64,000 bases of DNA from positions 62,001 through 126,000 of the forward strand of contig NZ_JAGEVF010000006.1 in the NCBI RefSeq assembly GCF_017581965.1, written 5' to 3'. Below the pieces are notes generated by a model, which saw only the letters and a program-made list of their open reading frames with translations, had not been told where the DNA came from and did not search any database. The stretch is from Winogradskyella pelagia. Lineage in GTDB: Bacteria > Bacteroidota > Bacteroidia > Flavobacteriales > Flavobacteriaceae. How positions within the stretch are numbered: position 1 is the first letter of the stretch; every line of letters starts with the position of its first letter. Position numbers and translations under genes: made by a program. Shown here piece by piece: positions 8,649-18,242 of the stretch.

Positions 8649-9665
8649 TTAATTATTAGCCTTTAAAAAATCAGTAATAAGATAACTAATTAATTTGCCT
8701 ACATAAACCTCGGACTTTTTCTTTGGCACTGCCTCACTGATATGTAAATAGGTTACGTTTTTTTGGCTTGCAAAATAATTAACAAATTGTCGGGCCTGAA
8801 GTATAGTAAAGCCAGAAGGAGTGAGAGCAGAGCTAGGAACATTTTCAATTGCATCGCAATCCACTTCAATGCCAAAAGCTTTATTGGACATATGGTTATT
8901 GGCGTCTTCTAGTGCCGATTCAAAATCAGACTTTTTATTTATAAATATGTCATCGTAAGTGATGTATTGAATATCCTTAAGCTTATTAATGGTCTTAAAT
9001 AGTTTTTCCGACGTGTAATTTTCATGCAGTCCAAAGATGAAATAGTTTTTTAAAAAACCTTCTGCATAGGCGTAACTGAAACCATTACCGCTATGCCGTC
9101 CTTCTTCTTGCCTAAAATCTGAATGTGCATCAAAATTGACAACATTGATTTTTTTGTTCAGTGCCAAGGAAGCTCCTTTAATATTACCATAACTGTTGTT
9201 GTGGCCTCCTCCAATAACAATTGGTATTTTTTTGGCTTTAATAATACAACTGATTAAATAACTAACATCCTTGTCAATTTCATCAACAAACGTTCTGGCT
9301 TTTTGGATTTGTTTTTTAGAGGATTTACTCGTTTCTAGAAGCTTTTGAAAATTAGATGTATAGTCTAGATGGCCCAGCAACAAGACTTTATTTGGTTTTG
9401 TAAATTGATTTGATTGAATGTTTAACAAAAATTTTACTGCAACATCCCAAGCCTTGGAAGTTCCTGGTATTCCGTGGTTTGCGAATACTCCCACATCATC
9501 CTTAATGCCAAAAATCACATACTTAACATCTAAATTCACTAATGATTCGTATATGTTACTGAGATTAGGTAATAACTGAATGTGTTCTCCAAATTTTGAT
9601 TCTCCCTTACGAGCTTTTATAATGCTATCGCGATCATTAGAAGTGAATAAATTGAGATTTTCCAT
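8649..9665 (-). CDS. hutG: Formimidoylglutamase (arginase/ureohydrolase family)
   Basis: Ureohydrolase motifs are visible: GGGHNNS near residues 152-158 (equivalent of the family GGDHS), NFDAHSDFR near 177-185 (metal-binding DAHxD), and EVDCDAIENVPSSALTPSG toward the C-terminus, matching the family's DxD plus Pro-rich loop. Members bind two Mn ions and hydrolyse a guanidino or formimidoyl group. Assignment as HutG (N-formimidoyl-L-glutamate to glutamate plus formamide) rather than arginase rests on the nearby imidazolonepropionase gene on the same strand. The 338-residue length fits. Arginase or agmatinase activity is the main alternative. Confidence 0.82.
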   Translation of the reverse strand: MENLNLFTSNDRDSIIKARKGESKFGEHIQLLPNLSNIYESLVNLDVKYVIFGIKDDVGVFANHGIPGTSKAWDVAVKFLLNIQSNQFTKPNKVLLLGHLDYTSNFQKLLETSKSSKKQIQKARTFVDEIDKDVSYLISCIIKAKKIPIVIGGGHNNSYGNIKGASLALNKKINVVNFDAHSDFRQEEGRHSGNGFSYAYAEGFLKNYFIFGLHENYTSEKLFKTINKLKDIQYITYDDIFINKKSDFESALEDANNHMSNKAFGIEVDCDAIENVPSSALTPSGFTILQARQFVNYFASQKNVTYLHISEAVPKKKSEVYVGKLISYLITDFLKANN

Positions 9666-9748
9666 TTGGTGTATAGATTTAAAGTAAAATTAGTTTTATT
9701 TCCTAACCACTAAACAAGAAATTAAAAAAATAATTTAAAACGAAAATT

Positions 9749-10633
9749 ATGGAAGGTTCACAAAACTCAAATATTGGATTAAAGGTTGGACTCGGAATTT
9801 TATTGGTCTTATTTTTAGGAACAGCTTTTTATGCATCAAAGCTTTACAGCGATAAGCAAGAGACAGAACGCACGCTTGTTACTGAAAAGCAGCAAGTAAT
9901 GAATGATCTTAATAATATGGCTAAACAGTATGACGCTGCCATTGCAGAAAATGAAATCGCCAATGACGATTTGATAGAGGCTAGAGAACGCATACAAGGG
10001 TTAATGGACTCTTTAAAGATATCGCAGAACAGTGTTAATAGCTTGTGGAGATATAAAAAGAAGTTTTTAGCGCTACAAGAGGAGATGGATGAGTTATTAG
10101 TTGAAAACGATAGGTTAAAAGTAGAGAATGAACTATTGGCAACATCGCTAGATAGTACTCAAGTACAATTAGAAGAACGCACTATGTTTACAGATTCGTT
10201 ATTGGTGCAAAATACAGAATTAGCTAATGTTGTTGAAGATGCAGCTGCCTTGCAAGCTGTTGGATTGAAAGGAATGGGGGTAATTGAGAGAAGTAGCGGA
10301 AAGCAAATTCCAACTGAGCGCGCTAGACGAAGTGATAAGATTAAACTCTGTTTTACGGTGGCTAAAAACACTTTGACTGAGGCAGGAGATAAAGAGCTTT
10401 ATGTGCAAGTAATTGACCCAAAAAATAACGTATTAGGTTCTAATGATCAGATTCAATTTGATGATCAAGTATTAAACTACAGTTTAATAAGTCGTTTTAA
10501 TTACGAGAATAAAAATCTTAATATCTGCGAGTATATTTCTGTAGGTGAGGAGAAATTTGAAAAAGGTCGTTATACCGTAAATGTGTTTAACGAAAAAGAA
10601 TTGATTTCAGCATCAGAATTTGAATTGAAATAA
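9749..10633 (+). CDS. Membrane-anchored coiled-coil protein, 294 aa
   Basis: A single N-terminal membrane helix (about residues 12-29) is followed by about 140 residues of continuous coiled coil rich in Glu, Leu, Asn and Asp. The C-terminal ~100 residues are beta-rich (KIKLCFTVAKNTL..., ELYVQVIDPKNNVLG..., YTVNVF) and probably form a small sandwich domain in the periplasm. No known family is recognised. It lies on the opposite strand between hutG and hutI and ends in a shared terminator. The topology suggests an envelope spacer or scaffold, which is inference. Confidence 0.83.
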   Translation: MEGSQNSNIGLKVGLGILLVLFLGTAFYASKLYSDKQETERTLVTEKQQVMNDLNNMAKQYDAAIAENEIANDDLIEARERIQGLMDSLKISQNSVNSLWRYKKKFLALQEEMDELLVENDRLKVENELLATSLDSTQVQLEERTMFTDSLLVQNTELANVVEDAAALQAVGLKGMGVIERSSGKQIPTERARRSDKIKLCFTVAKNTLTEAGDKELYVQVIDPKNNVLGSNDQIQFDDQVLNYSLISRFNYENKNLNICEYISVGEEKFEKGRYTVNVFNEKELISASEFELK

Positions 10634-10656
10634 AAGCAATGATGTTTTAATATTTG

Positions 10657-10682
10657 AATCCGAGGGTTAATTCGCTCGGATT
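10657..10682. terminator. Bidirectional intrinsic terminator between the coiled-coil gene and hutI
   Basis: Eight-base stem AATCCGAG / CTCGGATT with a ten-base loop, followed by T's on the + strand and preceded by A's on the other side. It lies between two convergent genes, 24 bases after one stop and just beyond the other. Confidence 0.75.
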
Positions 10683-10684
10683 TT

Positions 10685-11923
10685 TTATTCCCATAATTGA
10701 CCATTGATTATTACTTGGTCTATAGGGCTGTGTCCAAAATAGTAAGGAATATCTTTATAATCATTTAAAGGTTTTGTAATAATGATATTAGCCTTTTTCC
10801 CTCGTGTTATACTGCCATACATACTGCTAATTCCCATTGCATAAGCTCCATTAATAGTTGCTGCATTTATGGCTTCCTCTGGAGTTAATTTTAATTTTAT
10901 ACAAGCGGTACTCACAACAAATGACATATTACCACTTGGAGCAGAGCCAGGATTAAAATCAGAGGCTATTGCTAATGGTAAGCCTTCATCGATGATTTTT
11001 CTTGCAGGTGTATAAGGAATTCCTAAAAAGAATGAACACCCAGGAAGTGCTACAGGCATTGTATTACTTGATTTAAGAGCCTTTATATCATTGTCATCTA
11101 ATTCCTCGAGATGGTCAACAGATAAAGCGTTATACTTCACGCCAAGAGCAACACCACCTAAAATATTAAATTGATTGACGTGAATTTTAGGAATTAGCCC
11201 ATAAACTTTTGCTGCCTTAAGAATAGATTCGGTTTCATCTAAATTAAAATATCCCATTTCACAAAAAACGTCAATGTACTTTACGATGTGAAGTTTTGAT
11301 GCCTTAGGAATAAGCTCGTTAGTAATAAGCTTTAAATAAGCCTTTTTGTTAGATTTAAATTCATCTGGTACAGCATGAGCTGCTAAAAGCGTTGGTGTAA
11401 TTTTAGCAAGACTCTCACGTTTAATGCGGTTGATGACCTTAAGCATTTTCAGTTCAGACGCTACAGTTAGCCCATATCCGGTTTTTATTTCAATAGCCCC
11501 TGTGCCCATAGAAATAACTTCATTTAAGCGTTTTATGGACTGTGTAAATAAATCGTCTTCAGATGCATCCTGTAAAGATTTAGCAGAGTTTAAAATGCCG
11601 CCTCCTTTATTGGCAATTTCCTCATAACTCAATCCATTTATTTTGTCAACAAACTCACCGACACGATTTCCAGAGTAAACCAAGTGAGTGTGAGAATCGC
11701 ACCAAGACGGTAAAACAATTTTTCCTGTGGCATCAATGGTAGTTTCGGCATCAAATTCTTCGCATTCTTCCATTGGTCCAAATTCAATTATCGTATCATT
11801 TTCAATGTACAAATAGGCATTTTCAATTATAGGCAGGTCTTTCATTGCCTCACCTTTTACTATGGTTACATTAGTCTCGTGTACCTGAAGCAATTGTTTA
11901 ATATTTTTTATGAGTAAGGACAT
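10685..11923 (-). CDS. hutI: Imidazolonepropionase
   Basis: The 412-residue amidohydrolase has the HutI signature CDSHTHLVYSGNR, with the metal ligands His78 and His80, plus the conserved EIKTGYGL, HVNQFN, VDHLEEL and ASDFNPGSAPSGNM segments. It hydrolyses 4-imidazolone-5-propionate to N-formimidoyl-L-glutamate, the step just before HutG. Length and motif order match the family. hutU and hutH are not in the window, so the pathway genes are scattered or lie elsewhere. It is convergent with the coiled-coil gene. Confidence 0.95.
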   Translation of the reverse strand: MSLLIKNIKQLLQVHETNVTIVKGEAMKDLPIIENAYLYIENDTIIEFGPMEECEEFDAETTIDATGKIVLPSWCDSHTHLVYSGNRVGEFVDKINGLSYEEIANKGGGILNSAKSLQDASEDDLFTQSIKRLNEVISMGTGAIEIKTGYGLTVASELKMLKVINRIKRESLAKITPTLLAAHAVPDEFKSNKKAYLKLITNELIPKASKLHIVKYIDVFCEMGYFNLDETESILKAAKVYGLIPKIHVNQFNILGGVALGVKYNALSVDHLEELDDNDIKALKSSNTMPVALPGCSFFLGIPYTPARKIIDEGLPLAIASDFNPGSAPSGNMSFVVSTACIKLKLTPEEAINAATINGAYAMGISSMYGSITRGKKANIIITKPLNDYKDIPYYFGHSPIDQVIINGQLWE

Positions 11924-11969
11924 CTAGTACGTTTTATGTAAAGATTATATTTTTTTTGAATATAAAAAA

Positions 11970-11994
11970 ACGCCATCTCCTTAGAAAATGGCGT
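11970..11994 (-). terminator. Intrinsic terminator after fumC
   Basis: On the minus strand ACGCCAT pairs with ATGGCGT around an eleven-base loop and runs into seven T's (A's at 11964-11970 on the + strand). It lies 24 bases past the fumC stop. Confidence 0.8.
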
Positions 11995-12017
11995 CTTAAA
12001 TATAAAACTGGTTTATT

Positions 12018-13415
12018 TTATTTAAGGCTTCCGACCATGTCTTCTGGTTTTACCCAAGCATCGTATTCCTCTGCAGAGACATAGCCTAGATTAATGGCTT
12101 CTTCTTTTAATGTGGTTCCGTTTTTATGAGCCGTGTTAGCTATCTCAGCCGCTTTGTAATATCCGATTTTTGTATTTAAAGCGGTAACTAGCATTAAAGA
12201 ATTATTAAGTAATTGCTTGATGACTTCATGATTTGGTTCTATTCCTGAGGCGCAATTCAAATCGAAACTTACACAAGCATCACCAATCAATTGGGCTGAT
12301 TGTAGAATATTTGCAGCCATAACTGGTTTAAACACATTAAGTTCATAATGGCCTTGAGTACCTCCTAAAGAGATAGCTACATCATTTCCTATGACCTGAG
12401 CACAAACCATTGTTAAGGCCTCACATTGTGTAGGATTAACTTTTCCGGGCATTATGGAACTTCCGGGTTCATTGGCAGGAATAATTATTTCTCCTATACC
12501 AGATCGAGGTCCAGAGGCCATCATTCTAATATCGTTTGCAATTTTATTTAAAGAAACAGCAAGTTGTTTAATAGCGCCGTGGGCTTCTACAATGGCATCA
12601 TGAGCAGCTAAAGCTTCAAATTTATTATCTGCAGTGACAAAAGGTAAGTCCGTAAATTCAGCGATATATTTTGCTACTAAAACATCGTAACCCTCGGGTG
12701 TATTAAGACCCGTTCCTACAGCGGTTCCTCCAAGAGCAAGTTCACTGAGGTGTGCCAGAGTGGATTCTAGAGCTTTAAGCCCGTGATCTAATTGGGAAAC
12801 ATATCCAGAAAACTCTTGACCTAAGGTTAAAGGTGTTGCATCCATAAGGTGTGTGCGCCCTATTTTTACAACGTCTTTAAATTCTATTGCCTTTTTATGA
12901 AGCGTATTGCGCAATTGAATAACACCAGGCATCGTAGTTTCTACAACTTTTTTATATGCTGCAATATGCATGCCCGTAGGAAAAGTGTCGTTTGAGGACT
13001 GTGATTTGTTAACATCGTCATTTGGCTGTATCGTTTTTTCTCCCTCACCGATAACCTTGCCTGCGAGTTGATGCGCTCTATTAGCAATGACCTCATTAAC
13101 ATTCATGTTACTTTGAGTTCCAGATCCTGTCTGCCAAATTACCAGCGGAAACTGATCATCGTGCTTGCCATCTAAAATTTCATCGCATACTTCTGCAATT
13201 TTATCGCGCTTATCCTTATCTAACACACCCAGATCACAATTTGCATAGGCCGCAGCTTTTTTGAGATAAGCAAAGCCATATACAATTTCTAAGGGCATTG
13301 AAGATGGTGGTCCAATCTTAAAATTATTGCGAGATCTTTCGGTTTGAGCTCCCCATAATTTATCAGAGGGGACTTTGACCTCTCCCATAGTATCTTTCTC
13401 TATTCTATACGACAT
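12018..13415 (-). CDS. fumC: Class II fumarate hydratase
   Basis: The 465-residue protein starting [16 protein letters not shown] has the fumarase/aspartase signature [11 protein letters not shown] and the conserved [21 protein letters not shown] and GTAVGTGLN segments. It interconverts fumarate and malate in the TCA cycle as a cytosolic iron-independent tetramer. An in-frame ATG at 13457 would add 14 residues, but a Bacteroidetes -7 box (13439-13446) lies inside that extension, and FumC proteins normally start at the MSYRIE position, so 13415 is chosen. It is followed by its own terminator and appears monocistronic. Confidence 0.95.
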   Translation of the reverse strand: MSYRIEKDTMGEVKVPSDKLWGAQTERSRNNFKIGPPSSMPLEIVYGFAYLKKAAAYANCDLGVLDKDKRDKIAEVCDEILDGKHDDQFPLVIWQTGSGTQSNMNVNEVIANRAHQLAGKVIGEGEKTIQPNDDVNKSQSSNDTFPTGMHIAAYKKVVETTMPGVIQLRNTLHKKAIEFKDVVKIGRTHLMDATPLTLGQEFSGYVSQLDHGLKALESTLAHLSELALGGTAVGTGLNTPEGYDVLVAKYIAEFTDLPFVTADNKFEALAAHDAIVEAHGAIKQLAVSLNKIANDIRMMASGPRSGIGEIIIPANEPGSSIMPGKVNPTQCEALTMVCAQVIGNDVAISLGGTQGHYELNVFKPVMAANILQSAQLIGDACVSFDLNCASGIEPNHEVIKQLLNNSLMLVTALNTKIGYYKAAEIANTAHKNGTTLKEEAINLGYVSAEEYDAWVKPEDMVGSLK

Positions 13416-13438
13416 AATATTTGATTTATATTGATGTA

Positions 13439-13446
13439 CAAATTTA
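13439..13446 (-). promoter_or_regulatory. Candidate -7 promoter element for fumC
   Basis: Minus-strand TAAATTTG matches TAnnTTTG, the Bacteroidetes -7 consensus, 23 bases before the chosen fumC ATG. No convincing -33 TTTG was found at the expected spacing. Confidence 0.45.
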
Positions 13447-13507
13447 ATGAAATCCAACAGCCTAATATCCTTTAACTGCCTGAAATTTGAAGTGCACCAA
13501 AGAAATA

Positions 13508-14599
13508 TTAAAAGCCTAAATGATCTTCAAACCATCCAAAAAACTTACGCATAGGTTTGTTATCGTTAAATCTATAACCTAAATGCAGACTAAAGAAACC
13601 GAAATCTCTATTAAATTGATTGGATTCATTGTTGTTGTTATTGTAGTTTCTCCAATTACCAGATAAGCCAAAAAACCAGCGATACGAATTATATCCTATT
13701 GCAGCTTCACTTTCGTATGTAAAAAATATAGAATCGAAATTTTCCTCAGTATTATTGACAAAAAAATATTTAGAGAAATTAGAACCAGCTCCAGAGTGAA
13801 GCCCTAAAGTAGCATACCACTTTTTATTGATTACAAACGTATGGATATAGCCAACTTGGGCGACAATATCAAAACTCCTTATTTCATCTAAGTTATTTAC
13901 TTCTGGAACTTCAAACACGAGATTTGGCTTAGTAAAGGCAAAAGAATAAATCATCCTTGGAATAAAGCTTCCAGCACTTTTAAGTTGCCTTTCGGTTTGA
14001 GCATAATAAGAACGAAAAGAGAAATTTGGATTAGCTATAAAAAAGGTACTCCCTTGAATTAAATTAAAAACTGTATTTGAAAAATCAATATTACTAGTAG
14101 ACTCTGTTACTCTATTGTTTCTAAACCCCTTTATATAGGTGTATTTTAGTTCTTGGCGCCATTGGTCTGAATAGAAAAAATTTAAACTCGTACTAATATT
14201 AGTTGCACTTTTTGCCAATTCTTTTTCTACAGATGAAAATAGAAAATTAGGAGTCCAAGATACTTCTAGAGCCACCCATTTATAATCGAAGGAAGCACCA
14301 ATTAAATATTCACCTAGTGGTTCTAATTCAAACAGATTTTCACCATCTAAGGATTGGGCTTGAAACCTATTGGTGTTTGTTGTAGAAAACACTTTTATAA
14401 TAATATTTTCAAAGTAATTTACTCGGTATGTAGAATCGTATTCTTTTAACGTGGCATGCTCGGCTTGTTTTTCTAAATCATAAGGTCTAATCTCTTGAGA
14501 ACTCATAATTAATGGAATTAACAAAAGTAATATTGTCGCTAAAAATTTGTAGCAGAGATATAGTGGAAACGGTTTAATACTAATTAGAAATCTTACCAT
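13508..14599 (-). CDS. Outer-membrane beta-barrel protein (DUF4421-like)
   Basis: N-terminal hydrophobic segment ([17 protein letters not shown]) reads as a signal peptide, followed by about 330 residues of alternating beta strands rich in Phe, Tyr and Asn, ending in LHLGYRF and a short tail. This is typical of a secreted outer-membrane barrel, and the pattern resembles the Bacteroidetes DUF4421 family, though that name is a judgement from memory. Its first 20 bases overlap the end of the LolD-like ATPase gene, so the two may be co-transcribed. A later start nearer the signal peptide is possible. Confidence 0.7.
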   Translation of the reverse strand: MVRFLISIKPFPLYLCYKFLATILLLLIPLIMSSQEIRPYDLEKQAEHATLKEYDSTYRVNYFENIIIKVFSTTNTNRFQAQSLDGENLFELEPLGEYLIGASFDYKWVALEVSWTPNFLFSSVEKELAKSATNISTSLNFFYSDQWRQELKYTYIKGFRNNRVTESTSNIDFSNTVFNLIQGSTFFIANPNFSFRSYYAQTERQLKSAGSFIPRMIYSFAFTKPNLVFEVPEVNNLDEIRSFDIVAQVGYIHTFVINKKWYATLGLHSGAGSNFSKYFFVNNTEENFDSIFFTYESEAAIGYNSYRWFFGLSGNWRNYNNNNNESNQFNRDFGFFSLHLGYRFNDNKPMRKFFGWFEDHLGF

Positions 14600-15251
14600 C
14601 TATCATAGTCATTTTGCGGTCGGCCATGTTCGCAAGCTCCTGATTATGTGTTACTATAACAAAAGTTTGATTAAACTCTTTTCTTAATTTAAAGAATAAT
14701 TGGTGAAGTTGTTCTGCAGATTCACTATCAAGATTTCCAGACGGTTCATCAGCGAAAATAATTTTAGGATTATTAATTAAGGCTCTTGCTACTGCCACGC
14801 GCTGTTGTTCGCCACCTGACAGGCTATTTGGTTTGTGATTATATCGTTTTGACAAACCTAAATAATCTAATAACTCTTTAGCGCGTTTTTCTGCAGTAGG
14901 CAAAGGTGTTTTATTTATAAAAGCTGGGATGCAGACGTTTTCTAAAGACGTGAATTCTGGTAGTAATTGATGAAATTGAAAAATAAAACCAATTTTTTCA
15001 TTCCTAAACTTTGCCAATGCCTTATCCTTCATTGTTTTTACCGATACACCATCTATTATTAATTGGGTATTTTCTTGATAAGAAGGTTTATCAAGTGTTC
15101 CTAAAATTTGTAAAAGAGTTGTTTTACCAGCACCAGAGGGACCTACTATAGAAATGATTTCACCTTCAGAAATTGAAATATCTACCCCTTTTAAAACCTT
15201 TAATTCGGCATAGGACTTATAAATACTTTTGGCTTCAATAATTGGTTTCAT
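14580..15251 (-). CDS. ABC transporter ATP-binding protein, LolD-like
   Basis: 223 residues with Walker [10 protein letters not shown]-loop [11 protein letters not shown], signature [15 protein letters not shown], Walker [10 protein letters not shown] and H-loop [10 protein letters not shown]. The sequence and size fit the LolD/MacB/FtsE group that powers lipoprotein release or mechanotransmission at the inner membrane. No permease gene is adjacent, so the LolC/E partner must be elsewhere. It overlaps the barrel gene downstream by 20 bases. LolD is the likeliest member of the group but is not proven. Confidence 0.85.
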   Translation of the reverse strand: MKPIIEAKSIYKSYAELKVLKGVDISISEGEIISIVGPSGAGKTTLLQILGTLDKPSYQENTQLIIDGVSVKTMKDKALAKFRNEKIGFIFQFHQLLPEFTSLENVCIPAFINKTPLPTAEKRAKELLDYLGLSKRYNHKPNSLSGGEQQRVAVARALINNPKIIFADEPSGNLDSESAEQLHQLFFKLRKEFNQTFVIVTHNQELANMADRKMTMIDGKISN

Positions 15252-15289
15252 CAGATTGTGAAAATAGTATTAAAACTATTAATCCGCAA

Positions 15290-17758
15290 TTAGGAAGACT
15301 TTTTATTTCCCTTAAAAATAGATTTCAACCCCTGGAAATCGATGAAGTATTGTAATCGCACAGATACGGTATGTTGTACAGGTTGATCAAAAAGTAGATT
15401 TAGACTATCTCTAAAATTATCATCTACGTTTTCATCATTACTGAATAACTGATTTCTGTAAAGTACAGTTAAAAAACTACCTTGCACAAATTGCCACGAA
15501 TAACTGAGGTCAATATTCCAGGTACTAAAGTTAATGTTAGGGTTATTACTTACATTATCTAGGTTATATCCTGAAGCCGTAGTGAGTCTACCATTATCTA
15601 ATAGGGTAAATAAGTCGTAATCATAAATAACAGTATCCCAATAGTGTCTAAAGACTAGACCAAGGGAATGAAAAGGATCAAAATTGTAGTTGCCTCGCAG
15701 CGAATTGGTAACACGCTGGCGGTTTCTTTCACCAAAAATAGGTTCGTCGTTTTGCCTAGTAGCATAGCCACGATCTCCATTTCTGTAGTCAAAATTTAAG
15801 CGATACACCAATAGAAGTTTATCACTAGCTCTAACTCGAGGCTCGAAAGTGAAGTCATAGGTAAATAAATCTCTTCCGTCTTCAAAAAGAGTACCCATAT
15901 TGGCCCTTATATCTATGGCAAATACTCTATTGTAATTTGTAGAAATATTTCCACCGAGACTTACAAAATTCTCAAAGATGAAAGGTCTACCGTCTCTAGA
16001 TTCAAAAAAATCGTACTGCTTTCCCGGTTCAACATTTAAACGGAAACCATACGAGTCCAATCCTTCACGAGTAGTAGCTCTGTAACGACCACCAAAATTG
16101 AATCTTGAGAATGTATTTGGATCAACCAAGCGCCTGTAATTTATAAAACCGCTAATCCTATAACTGTTTAATCGGCCTTGAGGTTCAAAAATCTGATAGG
16201 ACACATCAGCACCAAAATCATTACGGTTATTCCTGAGATTCAGACCCATATCATTAATATCAAATTTTGTATCTGCAAATCTGTGATCAAAACTGTAACG
16301 CAAATTACCAGCGACTTTCCCAAATCTAAAGAAACTGCTAAAGCCAGTTTCCCAATCTTCATTCTGGTCATTAACATTACTCATTCTGATTTCTGTATCA
16401 ATACGATACGTGTTGCTTTTGTTTACTAGATTAGCTACTAATGCTGTGGCATTTGCATCCCTGAACTCACCAGAGCGTGTTACATTGGTATTTATAAGAC
16501 TTACAGCCGAGTTCCCTCCAAATTGCTGGTCCACAACAAGGATGTTGTAATTTGTAAAGGGCTCAACAACTTCTTCACGTTGTTCTCCCGTTATAGTATC
16601 GGTTACACTTGCAAAAGTTTTCTCGGTAATAGCATTTAAAAAACCAATTCCTAATCCTCTTTTTGTTCTACCAGATAATTTTACAGCATTGAGCACATTA
16701 ACTTCGTCTGGTTCGTTTAAAACTTCGTTGTCGTTTAGATCAACATCTCCTGTTGGACCATTTCCAATTCTTCTAGAGAAGAATAAACTTCCTTTTGAAA
16801 ATAAATCAACCCCTTCAGTAAAGAATTGTCTTTGTTCTGAAAAAGTTTGCTCAAAAGGTCCAAGGTTAAGAACAATATTGTCAAAACCAGCTTGACTAAA
16901 GTCAGGCACTAAAGTAGCGTCTAGTGTAAAATTATCCGTTATCCCATACTTCACATCCATACCAAAGCGTAACTCAGATGTAGTTTCGCCATCAAAATCG
17001 TCAAGTATTGCAGTTGAGAAAGGGTATAAATTAAGACGGACAGGAGGCTGAATATTGTCTAGTCCAAGTAGCTCACCATGGTAGAGACCAAAATTACCTT
17101 TAGTTGGATCTACCGGGTTCCAGGTGTAATTTGAACGTTCCCTTCTAAAGTTACGCATTAGTTGTAAACCCCAAACTGGGTTTTCTTGTTCTGGAAAGCG
17201 CAACGTGCGGTAAGGAATTTCTATTTCAACAGTCCAGCCGTCATCTACGATTTCTACAGCGCTGCGCCAAACAGCATTCCAGCTTCTATCTGTACCAATG
17301 CTTGGATTTGCTATGGCATCTGCCTGTTGGCCGGAGCTAAATACAGTGAATTGGGTATCGTTCTGGGAGTCATTATTAGGATTTAAGATAACCATCAAAA
17401 AATCGGCCTGGCCAAAATTATCTCTTCCTGTTAACTGACTCATCATTTTTTCAGGATCGTCATAGAGATAGGCACCTACATAAATAGCTCTATCGTCGTA
17501 GGATATTTTTACTTCAGTACGCTCGTTTTGGGGACGTGTCTTACCTATACCAGGTTCAAACTCAATAAACCCAGTAGCAATATCAGCTTTTTGCCAAACC
17601 GCATCATTAAGTTTACCATCAATTTTTGGTGCAATTTCTGCACGTTGAGTACGTAATTGTTTTTTGCCTTGGGCTGAAGAGGCAAAAACAAACGCAACGG
17701 TTAAAATACAGTACAGAATGATTTTCCTTTTTAAAAAAGTACCGCAGTATTTTAATAT
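15290..17758 (-). CDS. DUF5916-type outer-membrane protein with carbohydrate-binding family 9-like domain; start codon uncertain
   Basis: The first ATG in frame is at 17446, but the frame stays open up to 17812 and encodes a clear signal peptide (LKRKIILYCILTVAFVFASS) and the start of a CBM9-like domain (APKIDGKLNDAVWQKA). The real N-terminus is therefore upstream. No ATG, GTG or TTG occurs in this frame between 17447 and 17812; ATA at 17756-17758 is one base from ATG and gives an ideal basic n-region, so it is used here provisionally (822 residues). The C-terminal ~550 residues are a beta-barrel typical of DUF5916 proteins, ending just before a short Lys/Ser tail. A -7 box at 17805-17812 fits transcription upstream of this start. 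Function unknown; a role in glycan handling is a family-level guess. Confidence 0.72.
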   Translation of the reverse strand: MLKYCGTFLKRKIILYCILTVAFVFASSAQGKKQLRTQRAEIAPKIDGKLNDAVWQKADIATGFIEFEPGIGKTRPQNERTEVKISYDDRAIYVGAYLYDDPEKMMSQLTGRDNFGQADFLMVILNPNNDSQNDTQFTVFSSGQQADAIANPSIGTDRSWNAVWRSAVEIVDDGWTVEIEIPYRTLRFPEQENPVWGLQLMRNFRRERSNYTWNPVDPTKGNFGLYHGELLGLDNIQPPVRLNLYPFSTAILDDFDGETTSELRFGMDVKYGITDNFTLDATLVPDFSQAGFDNIVLNLGPFEQTFSEQRQFFTEGVDLFSKGSLFFSRRIGNGPTGDVDLNDNEVLNEPDEVNVLNAVKLSGRTKRGLGIGFLNAITEKTFASVTDTITGEQREEVVEPFTNYNILVVDQQFGGNSAVSLINTNVTRSGEFRDANATALVANLVNKSNTYRIDTEIRMSNVNDQNEDWETGFSSFFRFGKVAGNLRYSFDHRFADTKFDINDMGLNLRNNRNDFGADVSYQIFEPQGRLNSYRISGFINYRRLVDPNTFSRFNFGGRYRATTREGLDSYGFRLNVEPGKQYDFFESRDGRPFIFENFVSLGGNISTNYNRVFAIDIRANMGTLFEDGRDLFTYDFTFEPRVRASDKLLLVYRLNFDYRNGDRGYATRQNDEPIFGERNRQRVTNSLRGNYNFDPFHSLGLVFRHYWDTVIYDYDLFTLLDNGRLTTASGYNLDNVSNNPNINFSTWNIDLSYSWQFVQGSFLTVLYRNQLFSNDENVDDNFRDSLNLLFDQPVQHTVSVRLQYFIDFQGLKSIFKGNKKSS

Positions 17759-17804
17759 TTTAAAATAAAATAGAATGACTTGAGTTGTATAGTTTAAACG
17801 CCTG

Positions 17805-17812
17805 CAAAACTA
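17805..17812 (-). promoter_or_regulatory. Candidate -7 promoter element for the DUF5916 gene
   Basis: Minus-strand TAGTTTTG matches TAnnTTTG. Transcription from here would place the first base near 17798, leaving only 17700-17797 for the true start codon, in agreement with the signal-peptide reading. Confidence 0.4.
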
Positions 17813-17942
17813 AAGCCTCCCATTGGTTAAGGGTCTTAACTAAACGTTAAAAAGTGTTGTATTGTTAGAAGTATGGGCAAGTGTCTCAATTTTAGTTGTT
17901 TGGAATACTTATTGCTATGTTAAAAATGAATATATTATTAAA

Positions 17943-18212
17943 ATGAATAAATACAAAAAAATTATTATAAGTCTATTATGTGATGCAGCGGGTTATGTTT
18001 CAATCTTTTTTCCGCCTTTTGACTTTGTCTGGGCACCTTTGTCAGCCTACATTATGACCAAGCTTTACAAGGGTAAACCCGGGAAGATAGCGGCTGTAAT
18101 ATCATTTGTTGAGGAAGCCTTACCTATGTTAGATGTTGTACCAACGTTCACCTTAATGTGGATTTATACTTATATCCTTAAAAATGACAAAGAAAAAAGG
18201 CCACTAGATTAG
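17943..18212 (+). CDS. Small hydrophobic protein, 89 aa
   Basis: An upstream in-frame ATG at 17862 exists, but the MNKYKKIIISLLC start at 17943 gives a conventional basic start followed by a hydrophobic segment and is chosen. At least two hydrophobic stretches (about residues 6-42 and 63-80) flank a basic loop, YKGKPGK. Family not recognised with certainty. The stop codon lies inside the stem of a bidirectional terminator, and the gene is convergent with the lipoprotein at 18243. Confidence 0.7.
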   Translation: MNKYKKIIISLLCDAAGYVSIFFPPFDFVWAPLSAYIMTKLYKGKPGKIAAVISFVEEALPMLDVVPTFTLMWIYTYILKNDKEKRPLD

Positions 18213-18217
18213 TGGCC
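18199..18217. terminator. Bidirectional intrinsic terminator
   Basis: Eight-base stem GGCCACTA / TAGTGGCC with a three-base loop, six A's before it and a T-run after it. It sits between convergent genes and contains the stop codon of the small hydrophobic protein. Confidence 0.85.
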
Positions 18218-18242
18218 CTCTTTTTATTAAATTATATTCTGG

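Noticed and set aside
13416-13457. Longer fumC start at 13457
   Set aside because: Adds an unconserved stretch and swallows a -7 promoter box; the start at 13415 matches the family.
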